DNA of 64,000 nt, taken from positions 20,248,001 to 20,312,000 of the forward strand of contig NC_088339.1 in NCBI RefSeq assembly GCF_036884655.1, given 5' to 3'. Origin of the DNA: Musa acuminata AAA Group. Taxonomy: Eukaryota > Streptophyta > Magnoliopsida > Zingiberales > Musaceae. A program made the translations under genes and the position numbers. The notes below the pieces were generated by a model. It was not told the origin of the DNA. It made no database searches and worked only from the letters and a program-made list of their open reading frames with translations. This document shows positions 1 through 12,100 of the stretch, piece after piece (the stretch's first letter is position 1; each line of letters begins with the position of its first letter).

Positions 1-540
1 CAATAATATTTATAAAGTTTACACGTCATAACAATATTCAAATATAAATATATCAAAATATAAACAAAACCAAATATATCCAATTATATCCACAACCAAA
101 TAAATATAAATATATTCAAATAAATCTATAAATTAATAAATTTCTTTATTAATCCCACTTTTCTAATTTCCATGCTCACATATTTGTGAAAGATAGATCC
201 TACATACATAGAAGGGGGATGTGCTTTTGACGAAAGGGGGTGGTAGTGGAGGTAGCTGCTATTGGGAAAGGGAAAAGATGGAAGGGAAGAGGGGAAGGTG
301 TGGTGGTTACTGGGAAATGAAGAAGAGGGAAGAGAGAGGGATACCAATGAAGGGGAGTTGTTGCCAATCATCGATTGTCAAAGGGAATGTAGATCGATCG
401 TTTCTCCAAAAAATTGAATCGCAACGGGTTCCTCTCACAATAGTAGCAGTGAAGCATTTAGGGTTTATCTTTCTCATCTTAATCGTAGGATCAAGTGATC
501 CTATGGTTCAAATCACACATAAGTCTATGGTCTAGATTGT
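1..540. other. AT-rich non-genic sequence, possibly upstream of or intronic to the zinc-finger gene
   Basis: The first 200 bases are very AT-rich with repeated aatata words. Positions 220-340 are purine-rich (ggaag/gaag runs). The reading frames through this purine run are low-complexity and have no recognisable domain. It could hold the missing 5' part of the zinc-finger gene that starts to be readable at 1984, but I found no exon with convincing splice sites here. Confidence 0.3.
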
Positions 541-907
541 GCATCCCTTTAAATTTAATATACATTTAAATCTAAAAGCTCAAATATTAAAATAAACATT
601 AATGACAATGTATGATTTGTCACTAATAGTAGTTTTAGTGACAACAATATTCAAGTCTATTAATGAAAATATTATTTGTCACAATTATAAGTTATCATCA
701 CAAGACCTAAAATATTCGTGACAACATTAGTGACAAAATTGTTATCAATTTGTAAATTTAAAAGATTCAGTGATGATGTTTTAGTGACAAAATATTTGTT
801 GTCATTAAAAATATTTTTAATGGCAATCTCATCAATAAATTATCTTTTGATGACAAGTTCTAATGTTTGTGACTAAAAATTATTACTAATGAGGAGTTTT
901 TTTAGTG
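541..907. mobile_element. possible terminal segment of a CACTA-type DNA transposon
   Basis: The stretch contains many copies, in both orientations, of a short word close to TTAGTGACAA (for example near 600-660, 720-735 and 780-800). It ends at 897-907 in a T-run followed by TTAGTG. Read on the minus strand this begins CACTAAAAAAAC, which resembles a CACTA terminus, and clustered short subterminal repeats are typical of that superfamily. The opposite terminus was not found, so the element is either truncated or continues outside the window. A degenerate non-autonomous element of another type is possible. Confidence 0.35.
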
Positions 908-1983
908 AAATGGCGAATCTCAGTTAGTGTTTTGAACTTTTGATGGAATATTTTATTTACCTTTTCTATTATTTTGTTTATAAAATTTTTAAGTGTATTA
1001 AAAAATTAAACACAAGATTGGTTTAATGGTTAATGTTGGAGTTATAGGTATTGGGTTCAATTCTCAAATATGTATTTTTTATTTATATTATTATTAATAA
1101 ATATATTATATATTATATATAATATAAGATAATAACATAAAATGGAGTGGGGATAGGATGGGGAGTGTTTTACCCTTCCCCATCCTTGTCCCCATCCCCA
1201 CCCCATTAGGGGTGGGTCCCTGCTGGTACGAGACACCTCTAGTTGGCATGCATATTCTTATTCTGCCTATGTCTACCACCATTCCTTGTTATTCGGCATT
1301 TGGTGGCATGGACTGGTGCAGAATTCAGTAATTATTGTATTTTTTGACTTGTAACATGAGAGTCGGTATACATAGGAACATGCTAATCATGACAATTTAA
1401 TTTAAGAAATCATATCTCCTTACTGTTTTGGGCCTTTTGGCCACTGAGTTTTATGGTTCTGAAGCCACACAGGATTATGGCCTTTCATCCTATTTATCTT
1501 GATTTTGATGGTTAACTTTAGTAACATGCTAAGCATCGGATTTTATATAAAATATCTCCATATTGCTTTTGATTCTGAATTTTATGTTTATGAAGTCACA
1601 TCAACAACAAGATTATGCCCTTTTGTGTCATTTATCTTGATTATAATGGTTAACTTTATAGCATGTATTTTACTTATTCATAACTTATGGCCTTCAAATG
1701 TATTATCTCATTTTCTGAGTTATTATCATTTTACCATTTTTCTTATATCACGTATAAAATTGTTTTTAATTACAATTGCATGATATTGGGCTATCGCTAA
1801 TTGTAAAGACCATCATGTAAAATAGTAGTTCTCTTTCTAAAATAGTATAGCATATCTGTTCAAATGTACACTTCAAATTCACCAAAAATAATACAATTAA
1901 AACATATTGTTTACTGTTTCTTTCTCAATTATATTATCTTTTTGCCTCTTAAATCTCCCCTAACAATACTATTTATGTCCAAG
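908..1983. other. non-coding sequence with a GGGGATGGGG-rich patch
   Basis: Mostly AT-rich DNA. Around 1140-1215 a run of ggggat/ggatgggg words is followed by the complementary cccatcc words, making a small GC-rich inverted repeat of the kind found near ends of plant DNA transposons. No exon was identified. Confidence 0.3.
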
Positions 1984-3347
1984 GTTTGTTGCAATGCTTG
2001 TAAGAAGCCAATTAAAGCCAGTCAGTATTCAGCTCATGCAGGTTCAACTTATACTTATTTTTTATAGATTAATAGTTATTAGTTAATCTCTATGGCTGGG
2101 TGTATTGGTTATTGATTAACTTATTTGAAAATGACATCCATATTAAATTGTCTGGGATCCTGATTATTGGTTATGCTCTTGGATTAGTTCCAGCTTAAAC
2201 TCATTTTAATTTTAAATTTTGTACTTTGTTGAAAAGTGTGGTTCTTTGACGTTGTTGTGAAGCTGTGGTTCTCTCTTGATGAGGAAATGCTGGATTTGTC
2301 TTTCATGCTAAGTTCTTTGTGAATGCATCCTTAAACCAGACTTCTTAGTTTGTAAATTGATTAAACAAGATTCTAATAAAATAAAGGAAACATACCAATT
2401 GGAGCAAATGACATATGTACCATTGCTATGAATCAGATTAAATCTGATGTGAACCTTTGGCTTGAGTCAACAAGCCAATGTATGACCAGCTTCGGAATAT
2501 GAGACTGGCCAGTACTTTCAAGCATCCACACATGCAATCAGAAACAGATTGAATCTGATGTGAACCTTCGGATCCAATGTCTGACCAGCTTCGGAATATG
2601 GGACTGGCCAGTACTTTCAAGCATGCACACATATGCAATCAGCTTTGGATGATTAAAGACAAGAAATGGCTTGACGTTGTAAGGGGTGAAGAAAGAAGCC
2701 GATTTGAATGAATCGCCTTACACATACTAGGAAAGGAGGATCAACGTTGCAGTCTTATTTGGGAAAGGAGAGTGGAATAAACTGGATAAGGATTGACCTG
2801 AAAGAGAAGGTAAGGCCTTAGATAACTTTTCCTATCAAAATAGAGCTGCCTCTCCTTGTTTACCAATATCTGATTAACTTATAATATTATATACTCAAGT
2901 TCTGTGACAGTCCACAAAGAGTAGAGGGGGAGAGTCTTAAGAGGTGGCCTCTACTTTCTTCCAAAATATGCTCTGGCAATATTACTTTTCCTGTTTCTAA
3001 TTTATGATATTAACTACTGAACTATGATTGAACTGCTCTAGTTAGTTACTTTTGCTCTCTCAATAAAAAGAAGCAAAAGTAACACTGTAAATGCCTATAT
3101 ATCTAGAAGATGAATATTTGGACTGTGGCAGTTTCCTTAACATACTGAAGTATCAGAACCTAGTCTTAACCAGTATCTGCTTCATGGGCTGTCAGTATTC
3201 CATCTTATCTTGGATCTGATATCTGTTCTGTTAAACCTGATGGTCAACATTCATCTTTGTTCCATATTCTGTTATGGTTGTAGCTTGTAACCTACATACT
3301 TAGCCTGTAAAAGTGGAGACAATTTTCTGCCTTGGTATACTGGTTCG

Positions 3348-3410
<63 letters not shown>

Positions 3411-3583
3411 TGTACATGTACATGTACATATGTATATGTACATGTACATATACATATACACATGTACATATACATACATATACATACACACATACATACA
3501 TATATGTATATGTATATGTATATGTATATATATATATGTATATGTATATGTATATATATATATGTATATGCATATGTATATAT

Positions 3584-3634
<51 letters not shown>

Positions 3635-6600
3635 ACAATCTGTTTTGGCTGATTGGTAGCATCTTTTAAGCATCCAACTTTTTGATTTGTGGGTGCCACT
3701 CCTCAGTAGACATTACTGTTTCTGCAGAACGCTGTGGACCATCGAACTGCATGAATGATGTTCTGGAAAAAGATGGTGGTTCAAGCCGTAAGAAGCCTCC
3801 AAGGAAGGGGAGAAAATTAATTCAACCATCGAATGGAAGTATCCTTTCTGTTATTTCTTTAACATATTTCTTTTTGTTTTTGTTTTTATTTCAATGCCTT
3901 CTGTAATGTAGATTGTGAAATGAAAATCATTTACAGGTTGGTCCTTTGGCTTTTTAATTTTTTGCTAGACTACTGTCGTATATATTGCTAGACGACAGTA
4001 GTCTTTAACATAGACTACTGTCGTATGTGCTTGCAACAAATTAGAATAATTATCCTCACAACCTAAGGAATCAAGTATGAGAGTGCTGTGTGCCATTTAG
4101 ACTGTTATTTACTGGCATCACTATGATGTTAGATTGATATTTATCTCTTGGTACATTTGATAGGTTTTAGTATATTCATCCATGTCACAATCAAACTGAG
4201 AGTATATAAAACCTTACCATTTCAAAGTTGTTAATTAAACTAGCCATTTTGGTCAAAGAATAAAAATCGTTTTATTGCTTCCAAAAAAGTTAATCTGGGA
4301 TAATAGGCTTTACAGGCATAGAAATTCAAAGCATTTAAGGATACTAAAGCAAACTTGCTTAAGTGGCCATATTGCCACTTGCCATCATGTTGTTCTCATG
4401 TGCCTTGCTTTCTCAATGACTAGTTACAACTTGATGAGCATGTGGGCCATGGGTTGGCATCAAGCAGCATGGTATCATGTGATGTTTTGTTATGCTGGAG
4501 AAACTCGGGTATGTTCAAGTACTGGGCTGTGCTATTGGTAGAAAAGTTAAGTGGTGGCCTATATCCACTGGTCAGTGATGGATTTTATGCCATCATTGTG
4601 CATTAACATGGGCTCAAGACAGGTATTAAATATTGTACATAAGTGCTGGCATGAATGCACTTACTGTGCTAGTTATACTTTGAATTGCACTATGCTATAA
4701 AAGCACAGATTGGTACTTTCTTTCTTAGTCTGGAAACTCCAAATACTTCTGTCTTCAAGCAAATAGCTATTAAATTTTTTTAGAGAAATCAAGTTGAACA
4801 GATATATTGTAGATAAGACTTGCATTGGCAATTTTCCTATTAATGCGATTTGTTCCAAGTTGGTATACATATTGCAGGGTCAAATCATTAAAAATAAAGT
4901 TCTTATAGACACTGTTATAAACTTGAAGTCAGTATTATGCTTACAATAGATCTGTGAAAAAACTTCTAATTTTGTAAGTCTTAACTTTTCCTGGATCTGC
5001 AAATGACTATTATAGAGCAAGAGAAGTCTTTATTGATGGATGCCAATCATGTTGGTGGTTCTGCATCAAACATTGGTAAACATAGCAACATTTGTAGTTT
5101 TGAATTATTTATTGTATTTTGGTACTAGATTCTTATAGCTTCCCCCTTTCCACCTTTAATTTGAATGATATACTGCATAAACTCTGCAGTTGACTGGTTA
5201 CATGTGATATTATGCCTATCCGAAATTGAGAATTGATGTAGGGAATACATATTATGGCCTATTATGAGCAAATTGGGTTTAACAACCTTTGAGAATATTA
5301 CTTCCACATATGCTATCAGGTCACTAATTTAACTGGATCAAGACAATGTAGAAAAGAAATCATTACCATGTTTCTGGCATTCTTTTTTATAGATGCTAAT
5401 GGTTCTCCAGCCCTTGGAGTAGTTTACAACCGTGTTGGAAGTTCTGTTGACATGACCATTTGAATGGCACATGCTGAAGCATAATGACACTTAGAACAGC
5501 TTGGAGTGTTGATGGCACACAAAATGAAGCCAAAAATTCATAATCTGAAACTAGTGTTGAATCAGAGGGGTAAAAACAGTTATAAATGGAAGATTTAACA
5601 TTTTATAAGGAAAGAAGTGGGAACCCAGATCTTTTGTTGTAATAGCATTCAATGCAAGAAGTGAGGAGGGAAAAAGAAAGAAAAAAGAGAACTGAGGGCT
5701 GAGAGCTTCCTTTCAATGATGCCGACCTTCAAATTGTTTTTGTCATTCACTGGTTCTTGATGCAGTTCACACCCTCAGTTCCCTTGTCTTCAATCTGGTG
5801 GATATAACTTCTTTCTTGGCAGTGATACTTGAGTAAATTGAATTATATTATCCACTTCTCTCTATATATTTTTTGGGGTTGATACTTGCACACTCTATAT
5901 TGTTTACTGGATTTTGCTGTCCTTGCACTACATACGGCCTGTCCAACCAACGATGCATGCTATCTTTGTTTTTCCACTTTGCACTTTCATCCTTCTAAGG
6001 ATTTTCTTACAGTGGACCAAACTGGGTAGTAGGAAATATATGGCTGGATATGCAATCAATCTGTGTGTGTTAATGACTTGAAATGATGAATGTAAATGAT
6101 ATTTTCAGATTCATTTATAGGAAACCTAATAGAGTGGTTCTGATGTTCTTAGTGGGCCTCAAGCCTGATTGAATCAGGTTGGTTGGAGAACGTTTCAGAA
6201 TAAAGCTTGATCAATACAAAAGTTCAAAATAAGGGCGAGGAGCATGTTTGAGCATTATCAACAGGATGCAGTAGCTGTTAAAGGGGGTAAGGGTGCTGGC
6301 ACTATGTCAGCATGAAATTTTCCCGCCACCATGGTTCAGCACTACCATGCAACCCTGTGATATCTCATTTAGTTGTCAGCTATTGGTATATATTACACAG
6401 CTAGTTATGCAGCCAATTTTTTGTAACTGTGATTCTTGCATTACATTCTTGTGAAGCCTTCTATCTGCTTTTTGCATACTCTTCTGTGCTATAGAAGCAA
6501 GTACAAAATTATTGTTTTACTTGCTAGTTGGTTCTTATTTAACTAGGAAAAGGTCATCTTAACCTGTCTCATATATGTTTCTCTGCTGTTTGTTATATTG

Positions 6601-9153
6601 ACTGTCTCTTGTTCACTTTGCCAATTCATTTTCAATTCATCTTCACTAATTCTCTTTTCTGTCACTGCTGCAGCATTGGATAATCATTCCAGAGCAATTG
6701 ATGCTTCTGAGATTACATCTGGGGGTACAAGACCAGTTCACATATATAATGCCTTTTTTAATCCAAAATTCTTGAGCATTGTCCTGTGATCAGGAATAAT
6801 GACCATGTTCATGCAAAACCATTAACATGTGTGTGATTGTTTTTTTTTCAAATGCATGATACAATCTGTCTTATTTAGAACTCCTTTCCCCTCTTAAGGT
6901 TCACTAATCATTTAATTTTATTTTACTCATCAGTTTTTCATTATAATTGATTTAAACACAAAAATCATTATTCATAGTTCTGTAACTGAAAATTATGCTG
7001 AAGTTGCAAATATGCAAGCACTTTAATGCACACTAACCATTAAAAAGTGTATGTTCTATTAATCTGTTACTAAAAATGTACCAGGTTCATGTATCAATTA
7101 ACATGTATTTGCAGCTCTTTTATCTGCGGCATCACCTCTTTTGTTTTTTTCTTTGTATGATCTATTTCATAGATACAATACCATTTCTAAACAAACATGC
7201 TAAGCTTTATGTATGCTTCATTTGTTTGGTATAGTTGAACTTCTTGGTGCTAGTACCATTTATAGTATTAAACTGAGATCATGAAGGTCCTGAATACTGT
7301 CCTCGTTCAAAGCACTAGAATTGCTGGTCATATTTTCTCTATGCTATCTATTGCCTGACTCAGGTGGACATTTTTGGTTGGCACTACAATACAAATCAGT
7401 GACATAGTCTCGTTTTACTAATAAAAAAATTATATGCCCACTTTGGAGTAAAGTTTTTCCTAGCTCGGTGCAAGTAAAAAAGATATATTTTTGGGCGTTA
7501 ATTTTTCTCTTTTGTTATTGCTTAACATACTTAAGTTGGGCTTTCATGGAGGGCCTTGGATTTTTACTTTCTAATGCTATCCTTGTTTTATCTATCAACT
7601 ACAGCTTGTGGACATATAGCTAGCAGCAAGTCCAAAACTATCTAGTTTCACCAGCTTATTATTTGTTGTACTGGAAAATATTTTTCTACAGAGATTTATC
7701 TATTAGAATGTTTCACTTAAATTTGAGGCAGACAAGCTAGTCACTGTTCTCTGAAGTCTTTCATGCACTAAATGTTTATGACAATATTTTTTTTCCTCTT
7801 TTTCTTCAGGATGTGAGTTAGAAAAGAAAGCTTCAAGTAGAAGAGAAGTACCTGGCAATGCTTCAAGTAAATATCAATCTGTGACAAAATTTGTTGAACA
7901 TGGCCTAGTCAATAATCAACATCATCGAAGAGGTAAGTTCACTTAACTGAGTCTGTTGAGGCTGTTATTATTAGGTATTACAATAGGATAACAGATTCTT
8001 CAATGGAGATCTGTCTTGTATTATTTCTATAGCAGGAAAAAAATATGTTGGTTGTAAATTAACAGTTTTGTTACTGAAACATTTTATCTGTCTTGCATGG
8101 TTATTTATAGACTGTTTTCCAAGAATTTGAAGGGCATTCCATAGTGCGTTAAGACTGGCTGGTCCACCAGTAGAGTTAGTGCTGGTATGGACCAGTGTCT
8201 GCCATACCGAATCGTACCGCCTGGTACAGGCGATACGTACCGGTCCGACAGGCCAGCGGTACGCGGATCGCCCGGTACCGGTGGTACACCTGGGTGTACC
8301 GCTCAGTACACCGTACCATACCGGTACCGAGCCCAGGTCAAAATACCTGTACGGTTCGGTATTACGAACCTTGGTATGGACAATATCAAATGGTACAAGC
8401 TATCAGAAAGAAAGAAGGAAACACTGAAGGAATTAGAGGGACTTACCGGTTTAGATTTTTTTTTTTGCTGGATTTTGAAGGTCTGATGCCTTCTTCTCTA
8501 CTTTCCCACCTTGAGTTTAGCATTGAACCTTAAGTCTAACCAGTCCACTTAAATATTTTCTTAAAGAGTTAAATGGATTAGTAACAATTTACTCAAGTGA
8601 AACAACTCAGTTCTTAAGGGAAAATGTCCTAATAACCATTCGGTTCTTGACCAGTATCCATCAGAACTGATTGGTATGTTCACTCTTCAAAGAATATTGT
8701 CCCACATTTTTCCAGTATAGGCAGTATGTCTTGGTATTTGTCATAGTTTAAAAATAAGATCCCTGAGTTGAATATTGGAAACCTCATTTCCTTTTGGGTA
8801 GATAATGCAGTTTCCCTCATAACCCATATTATTTCAATACCGACTATTATAGAATGCTTCAAAGTGTTATTTGTTCATACCATAGTCATGTGCAACTATG
8901 TAGCTTCAAAGTGTTATCCATCACAATTTCAGATGCCCCAGCTCCACTTGCATCCAAAATTTACTACTCACGTGGAGACCATCGTCTCCGGCGGGAGCTT
9001 TGCCACCTTTTCCATGAAGCATATGCAAAAGAGCATGGCAGAGATTTTCAAAGTCCAGAAGAAGCACAGGAGAATGACATGTTATCTTCACAGATCTCCT
9101 CTTCTAGTAAATTGCCTCATGGAACAGTCAGAGATGATGTCGCTCCAAATTAA
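1984..9153 (+). CDS. SGF11-type C2HC zinc-finger protein (5' end missing), multi-exon
   Basis: Six exons join in one frame with GT-AG junctions: 1984-2041, 3728-3838, 5016-5075, 6674-6724, 7810-7932 and 8933-9153 (stop TAA). All internal junctions fall after the first base of a codon, which supports a real gene. Exon 1 plus exon 2 encode [22 protein letters not shown]. This is a C-x2-C-x11-H-x3-C finger with the spacing of SGF11/ataxin-7-like fingers, which in SAGA link the deubiquitinase module to nucleosomes. It is followed by a basic patch ([11 protein letters not shown]), a likely nuclear localisation signal, and then low-complexity Ser/Asn-rich sequence. The last exon encodes a charged helix-like tail ([17 protein letters not shown]). 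I do not recognise the whole protein; a nuclear chromatin role is inference from the finger. The stop is followed at once by a GT-like donor (ggtatg), so a 3'UTR intron or further splicing is possible. Upstream exons were not found. Confidence 0.6.
2434..2643. repeat. two-copy tandem duplication inside an intron
   Basis: A unit of about 100-111 bp occurs twice. Copy 1 is about 2434-2544 and copy 2 about 2545-2643. Both contain the words tctgatgtgaacct, gaccagcttcggaatatg and actggccagtactttcaagc. Copy 2 lacks about 12 bases of copy 1 (around cttgagtcaaca). It lies in the first recognised intron of the zinc-finger gene. Confidence 0.85.
3347..3636. repeat. compound TA / TACA / GTATAT microsatellite
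   Basis: A near-continuous run of TA dinucleotides (about 3347-3405) passes into tacatg, tatgtaca and tatatgtata units. It is about 290 bp in total and lies in an intron about 90 bp before the acceptor of the exon at 3728. All reading frames through it are artefacts of the repeat. Confidence 0.95.
3964..4034. repeat. short inverted repeat with a third copy
   Basis: The word AGACTACTGTCGT is followed after a short AT spacer by its inverse ACGACAGTAGTCT, and then by a third copy in the first orientation. The first two could form a hairpin with 13-bp arms. It is intronic. Confidence 0.7.
8150..8400. repeat. GGTACC-rich dispersed repeat
   Basis: A GC-rich island in an AT-rich intron, built from palindromic words such as ggtaccggtac, cggtacg, gtaccgta and gtacc. 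It belongs to the same style of sequence as 21090-21130 and 21360-21425, and to a short patch at 25870-25900, suggesting a dispersed foldback-like family. Open frames through it have no domain. Confidence 0.55.
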
Positions 9154-12100
9154 GGTATGAAAAGGACTAATCTTTTTTCTAGAATATGATGGCAAACTCA
9201 ACCTTTATTGCTTTAAAGCTCAATTTTCTTTTTTTAAATTTCAAGTCAAAACAAATATGACACTTCTTATCTCTGATTGTCAAACAGTGTTTTGCTATTC
9301 GCTGTTTTATTTCAAAAGACTAGTAATGTTAGCTTTTTGTGGAAACTTCCGGAGCAACTTGACAAATTGAGGTGTTCTTTAATAAGAATGTTCTTAAACG
9401 AGTCTTCAAGTAAAAGAAACCAGCATTTCCAAAAGTTTCAGTGATTCCTTTGGAGATATTAGACAGAAGTATTAGTCTGCCTAGAAATATTTTTTCCAGA
9501 CTTTTATTAAATCATCTAGCTAGCTGTTGGACTTTGGAATCAAATGCACATAATATGTGATTGTGTCCCAGAGCTATTTTATTTTGAACTTCTTTACAAA
9601 CACAACCAAGCCTCTCAAATACTGGTGTCCTTTTACATGGATCTTTCTGTCCATTTGGTTCTAACAAGGGTTACAGTTTTATAAGTCAAAAAGTTATTAT
9701 ATTTGCTGCCTTGCTTCTTAATAATTAAGCGCAAGCTTTGAAGGAGGCTTAAAATTGAATCTATGAGTCAGCAGATCAGGTTAAATTTGAGGCATCAATA
9801 AACTGAAGGTTCTTTTGAGTACATCTAAATTACCTTAAAATGATATTACCTTGTCTTATAATCAATTAGATTTATTCCCAGTTTGCTACAGTTTGATTAT
9901 TTCTTATATATCTTTTTTTGGTAAGACCAGTTTTCATCTCAAAGTTTAACTAGACATAATCTTCCTTTCTATCATTTTTGACAAAAAGGTGTAGTGACGG
10001 CGCATCAAAAAAATAAGGACCTTTTTTATTTTATGTTTTTGTTTATGCTTCTGTATGATCATAGATGATCATGTTGAAGTTTAATGCCAGTTTTCCTTGG
10101 GAGTTAATCTTGTTTTTTTATCAATGAGAATATAGTAGGGTTGAAATCTGTTTAGAATTATGAAAACCTTAGATAAAAAATATCTGAATTGAAGCAGGAC
10201 TAAGATTGATATACTCTAATTAATCACAGTGAACATCTTATGTAAGTAAAACTAAAAAAAGCTACCTACATGATTTATTAAACAGCTTATCAAAGTAACC
10301 CAGTTATCTTTGTTTGATCTCATGTTTTTGTTATCTCCTTCTATGCATCTGATTTTATTGGATCCTTTAGTTAGTTTCTATTCTCCATCCTTAGTATTTA
10401 ACTTGCATGAGAATTATATGTCATGCAACTATACTTGCTAATGATTTTTCTAGTTTCTTTCTGACTCGACACTTTTTGAAATTCATTATAATTTGGTTAC
10501 GTAATTTATTATGAGGTAATATCATGTATGATTACTTTCTCATAATTCTATCAGCTTCATTTCTAGTGAATTTATATATTATTAAACTATCATTGTCTTG
10601 ACAATTTTCTCAGGCTTTAAAAGGAATAATATAATTAGTATTGTCTCTCTAAAATAAAAAAAATCACTTTCACAACATACGTGTCAATAAAGGTTTTAAG
10701 TTTTGGTGGAAGCAATCTAAGTAAGTTGTACCTAACTATTTCAGCTGGTTTCTGTTGGACTTTAGTAGATTCAGCTGGTCCAGCGGTTTCATACAGTTTT
10801 GATATGTTTCAGTTGGAATTGATTGGTCTCAATAAATTTTTTCCTCATTTTGTTGACAGACTGATTTTGATCAAACTCGACCAGCAATGATTAGACTTAA
10901 TTATTCCAAGCACTTGGAGAATATTTTTCTTGCTTTCTTTTTTTTATTCTTTGGTAATTAGCAATACTTACATCACTCTTAAAAACATTCATCCTTTCTA
11001 TTTAAATGTTCACAAACTAGCCAATGACTTCAGCGATCAGCCAATAACAATGAGCACTAGCATATATCTTACCTCATTTTAGCATTTCTGATTAAACCTT
11101 AAATGTCAAGTCAAGAAACTGAGGTGCAACAGTTCAGGTATTAACAATTTCATTCATCTAGTCAAATAAAGTTGTACTTATGCATAATATGGCACTACTA
11201 GGTAGTGTATATGTAATGTCTTAAAATTGGTACTTCATACTTCATAGTTATATCTTTGAAGATTGACTACCATGGTTGACAATTCATGGTGCCCACGGTG
11301 ACAAACTTTCAGCCAGAAGTCCAGATACTGGACCTAAACAATGGTCTGTAGTTGTCACTTAGGTCTGTTTGTCTTGGCTAGATTGTGCCCCACTGAATAG
11401 TTTTATAATATGTAGTCTCAAATTAAAAATTGATAAACAAGAAGCATATGTATCACTTCTTATGGAAATTTTTATCATTTCAACCATTTAAGGTTCAACA
11501 ATTCCAAATCTAGATTCTAGTCATTTCAGTTAAAAATAATGTATGATCAGTAGTTGGAGAAAATGTAACTTGTACATTGCAAGGTTTACTCAGTTAAAGT
11601 TGAATGGACTTGCTACTTATTGCAGGCAAGAAAAAGTATAACAAATAAGAAATCTACTATGCCTCTTTCATCCTCTTATACAAGTGCCATATGGTAATCA
11701 TAAGGTTTATGAGGCTGAAGACATTCCAGACCTTGGTTGATTTTAATTTGTCATCAAAGGAAAGCAGATCAAGGATTAATCAGTGATCAACTACAAATAG
11801 TGTTGAATATACTACTCTGATTTTATTCATGTTGTTACTTGCTAGTTTGCATGTGGCTCCTGTTCATCAAATTCTCAACCAATCGTTGTCTTTGGTGAGA
11901 TTATGACATTATCCTAGTCTGAGAACCAACGATCTTTTTTGTCAGTATCATACATGGGTAAGACATTTATGGGTAAGACATTTATTTAGACATGCCTTAT
12001 GAGTTTTTATTTTCTTGCATAAGAATTTTGATTAAAGGGTTACAAATTGAGAAGATAGTGCTTACTCCTCATATATCACTAACTTCTGAGTATCGTTGAA

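Noticed and set aside
221..535. 104-codon + frame with Gly/Glu/Arg-rich start
   Set aside because: Purine-rich low-complexity translation with no domain or splice support.
3272..3699. Several long open frames in both strands with Tyr/Ile repeats
   Set aside because: They are translations of the TA/TACA microsatellite and have no start context or domain.
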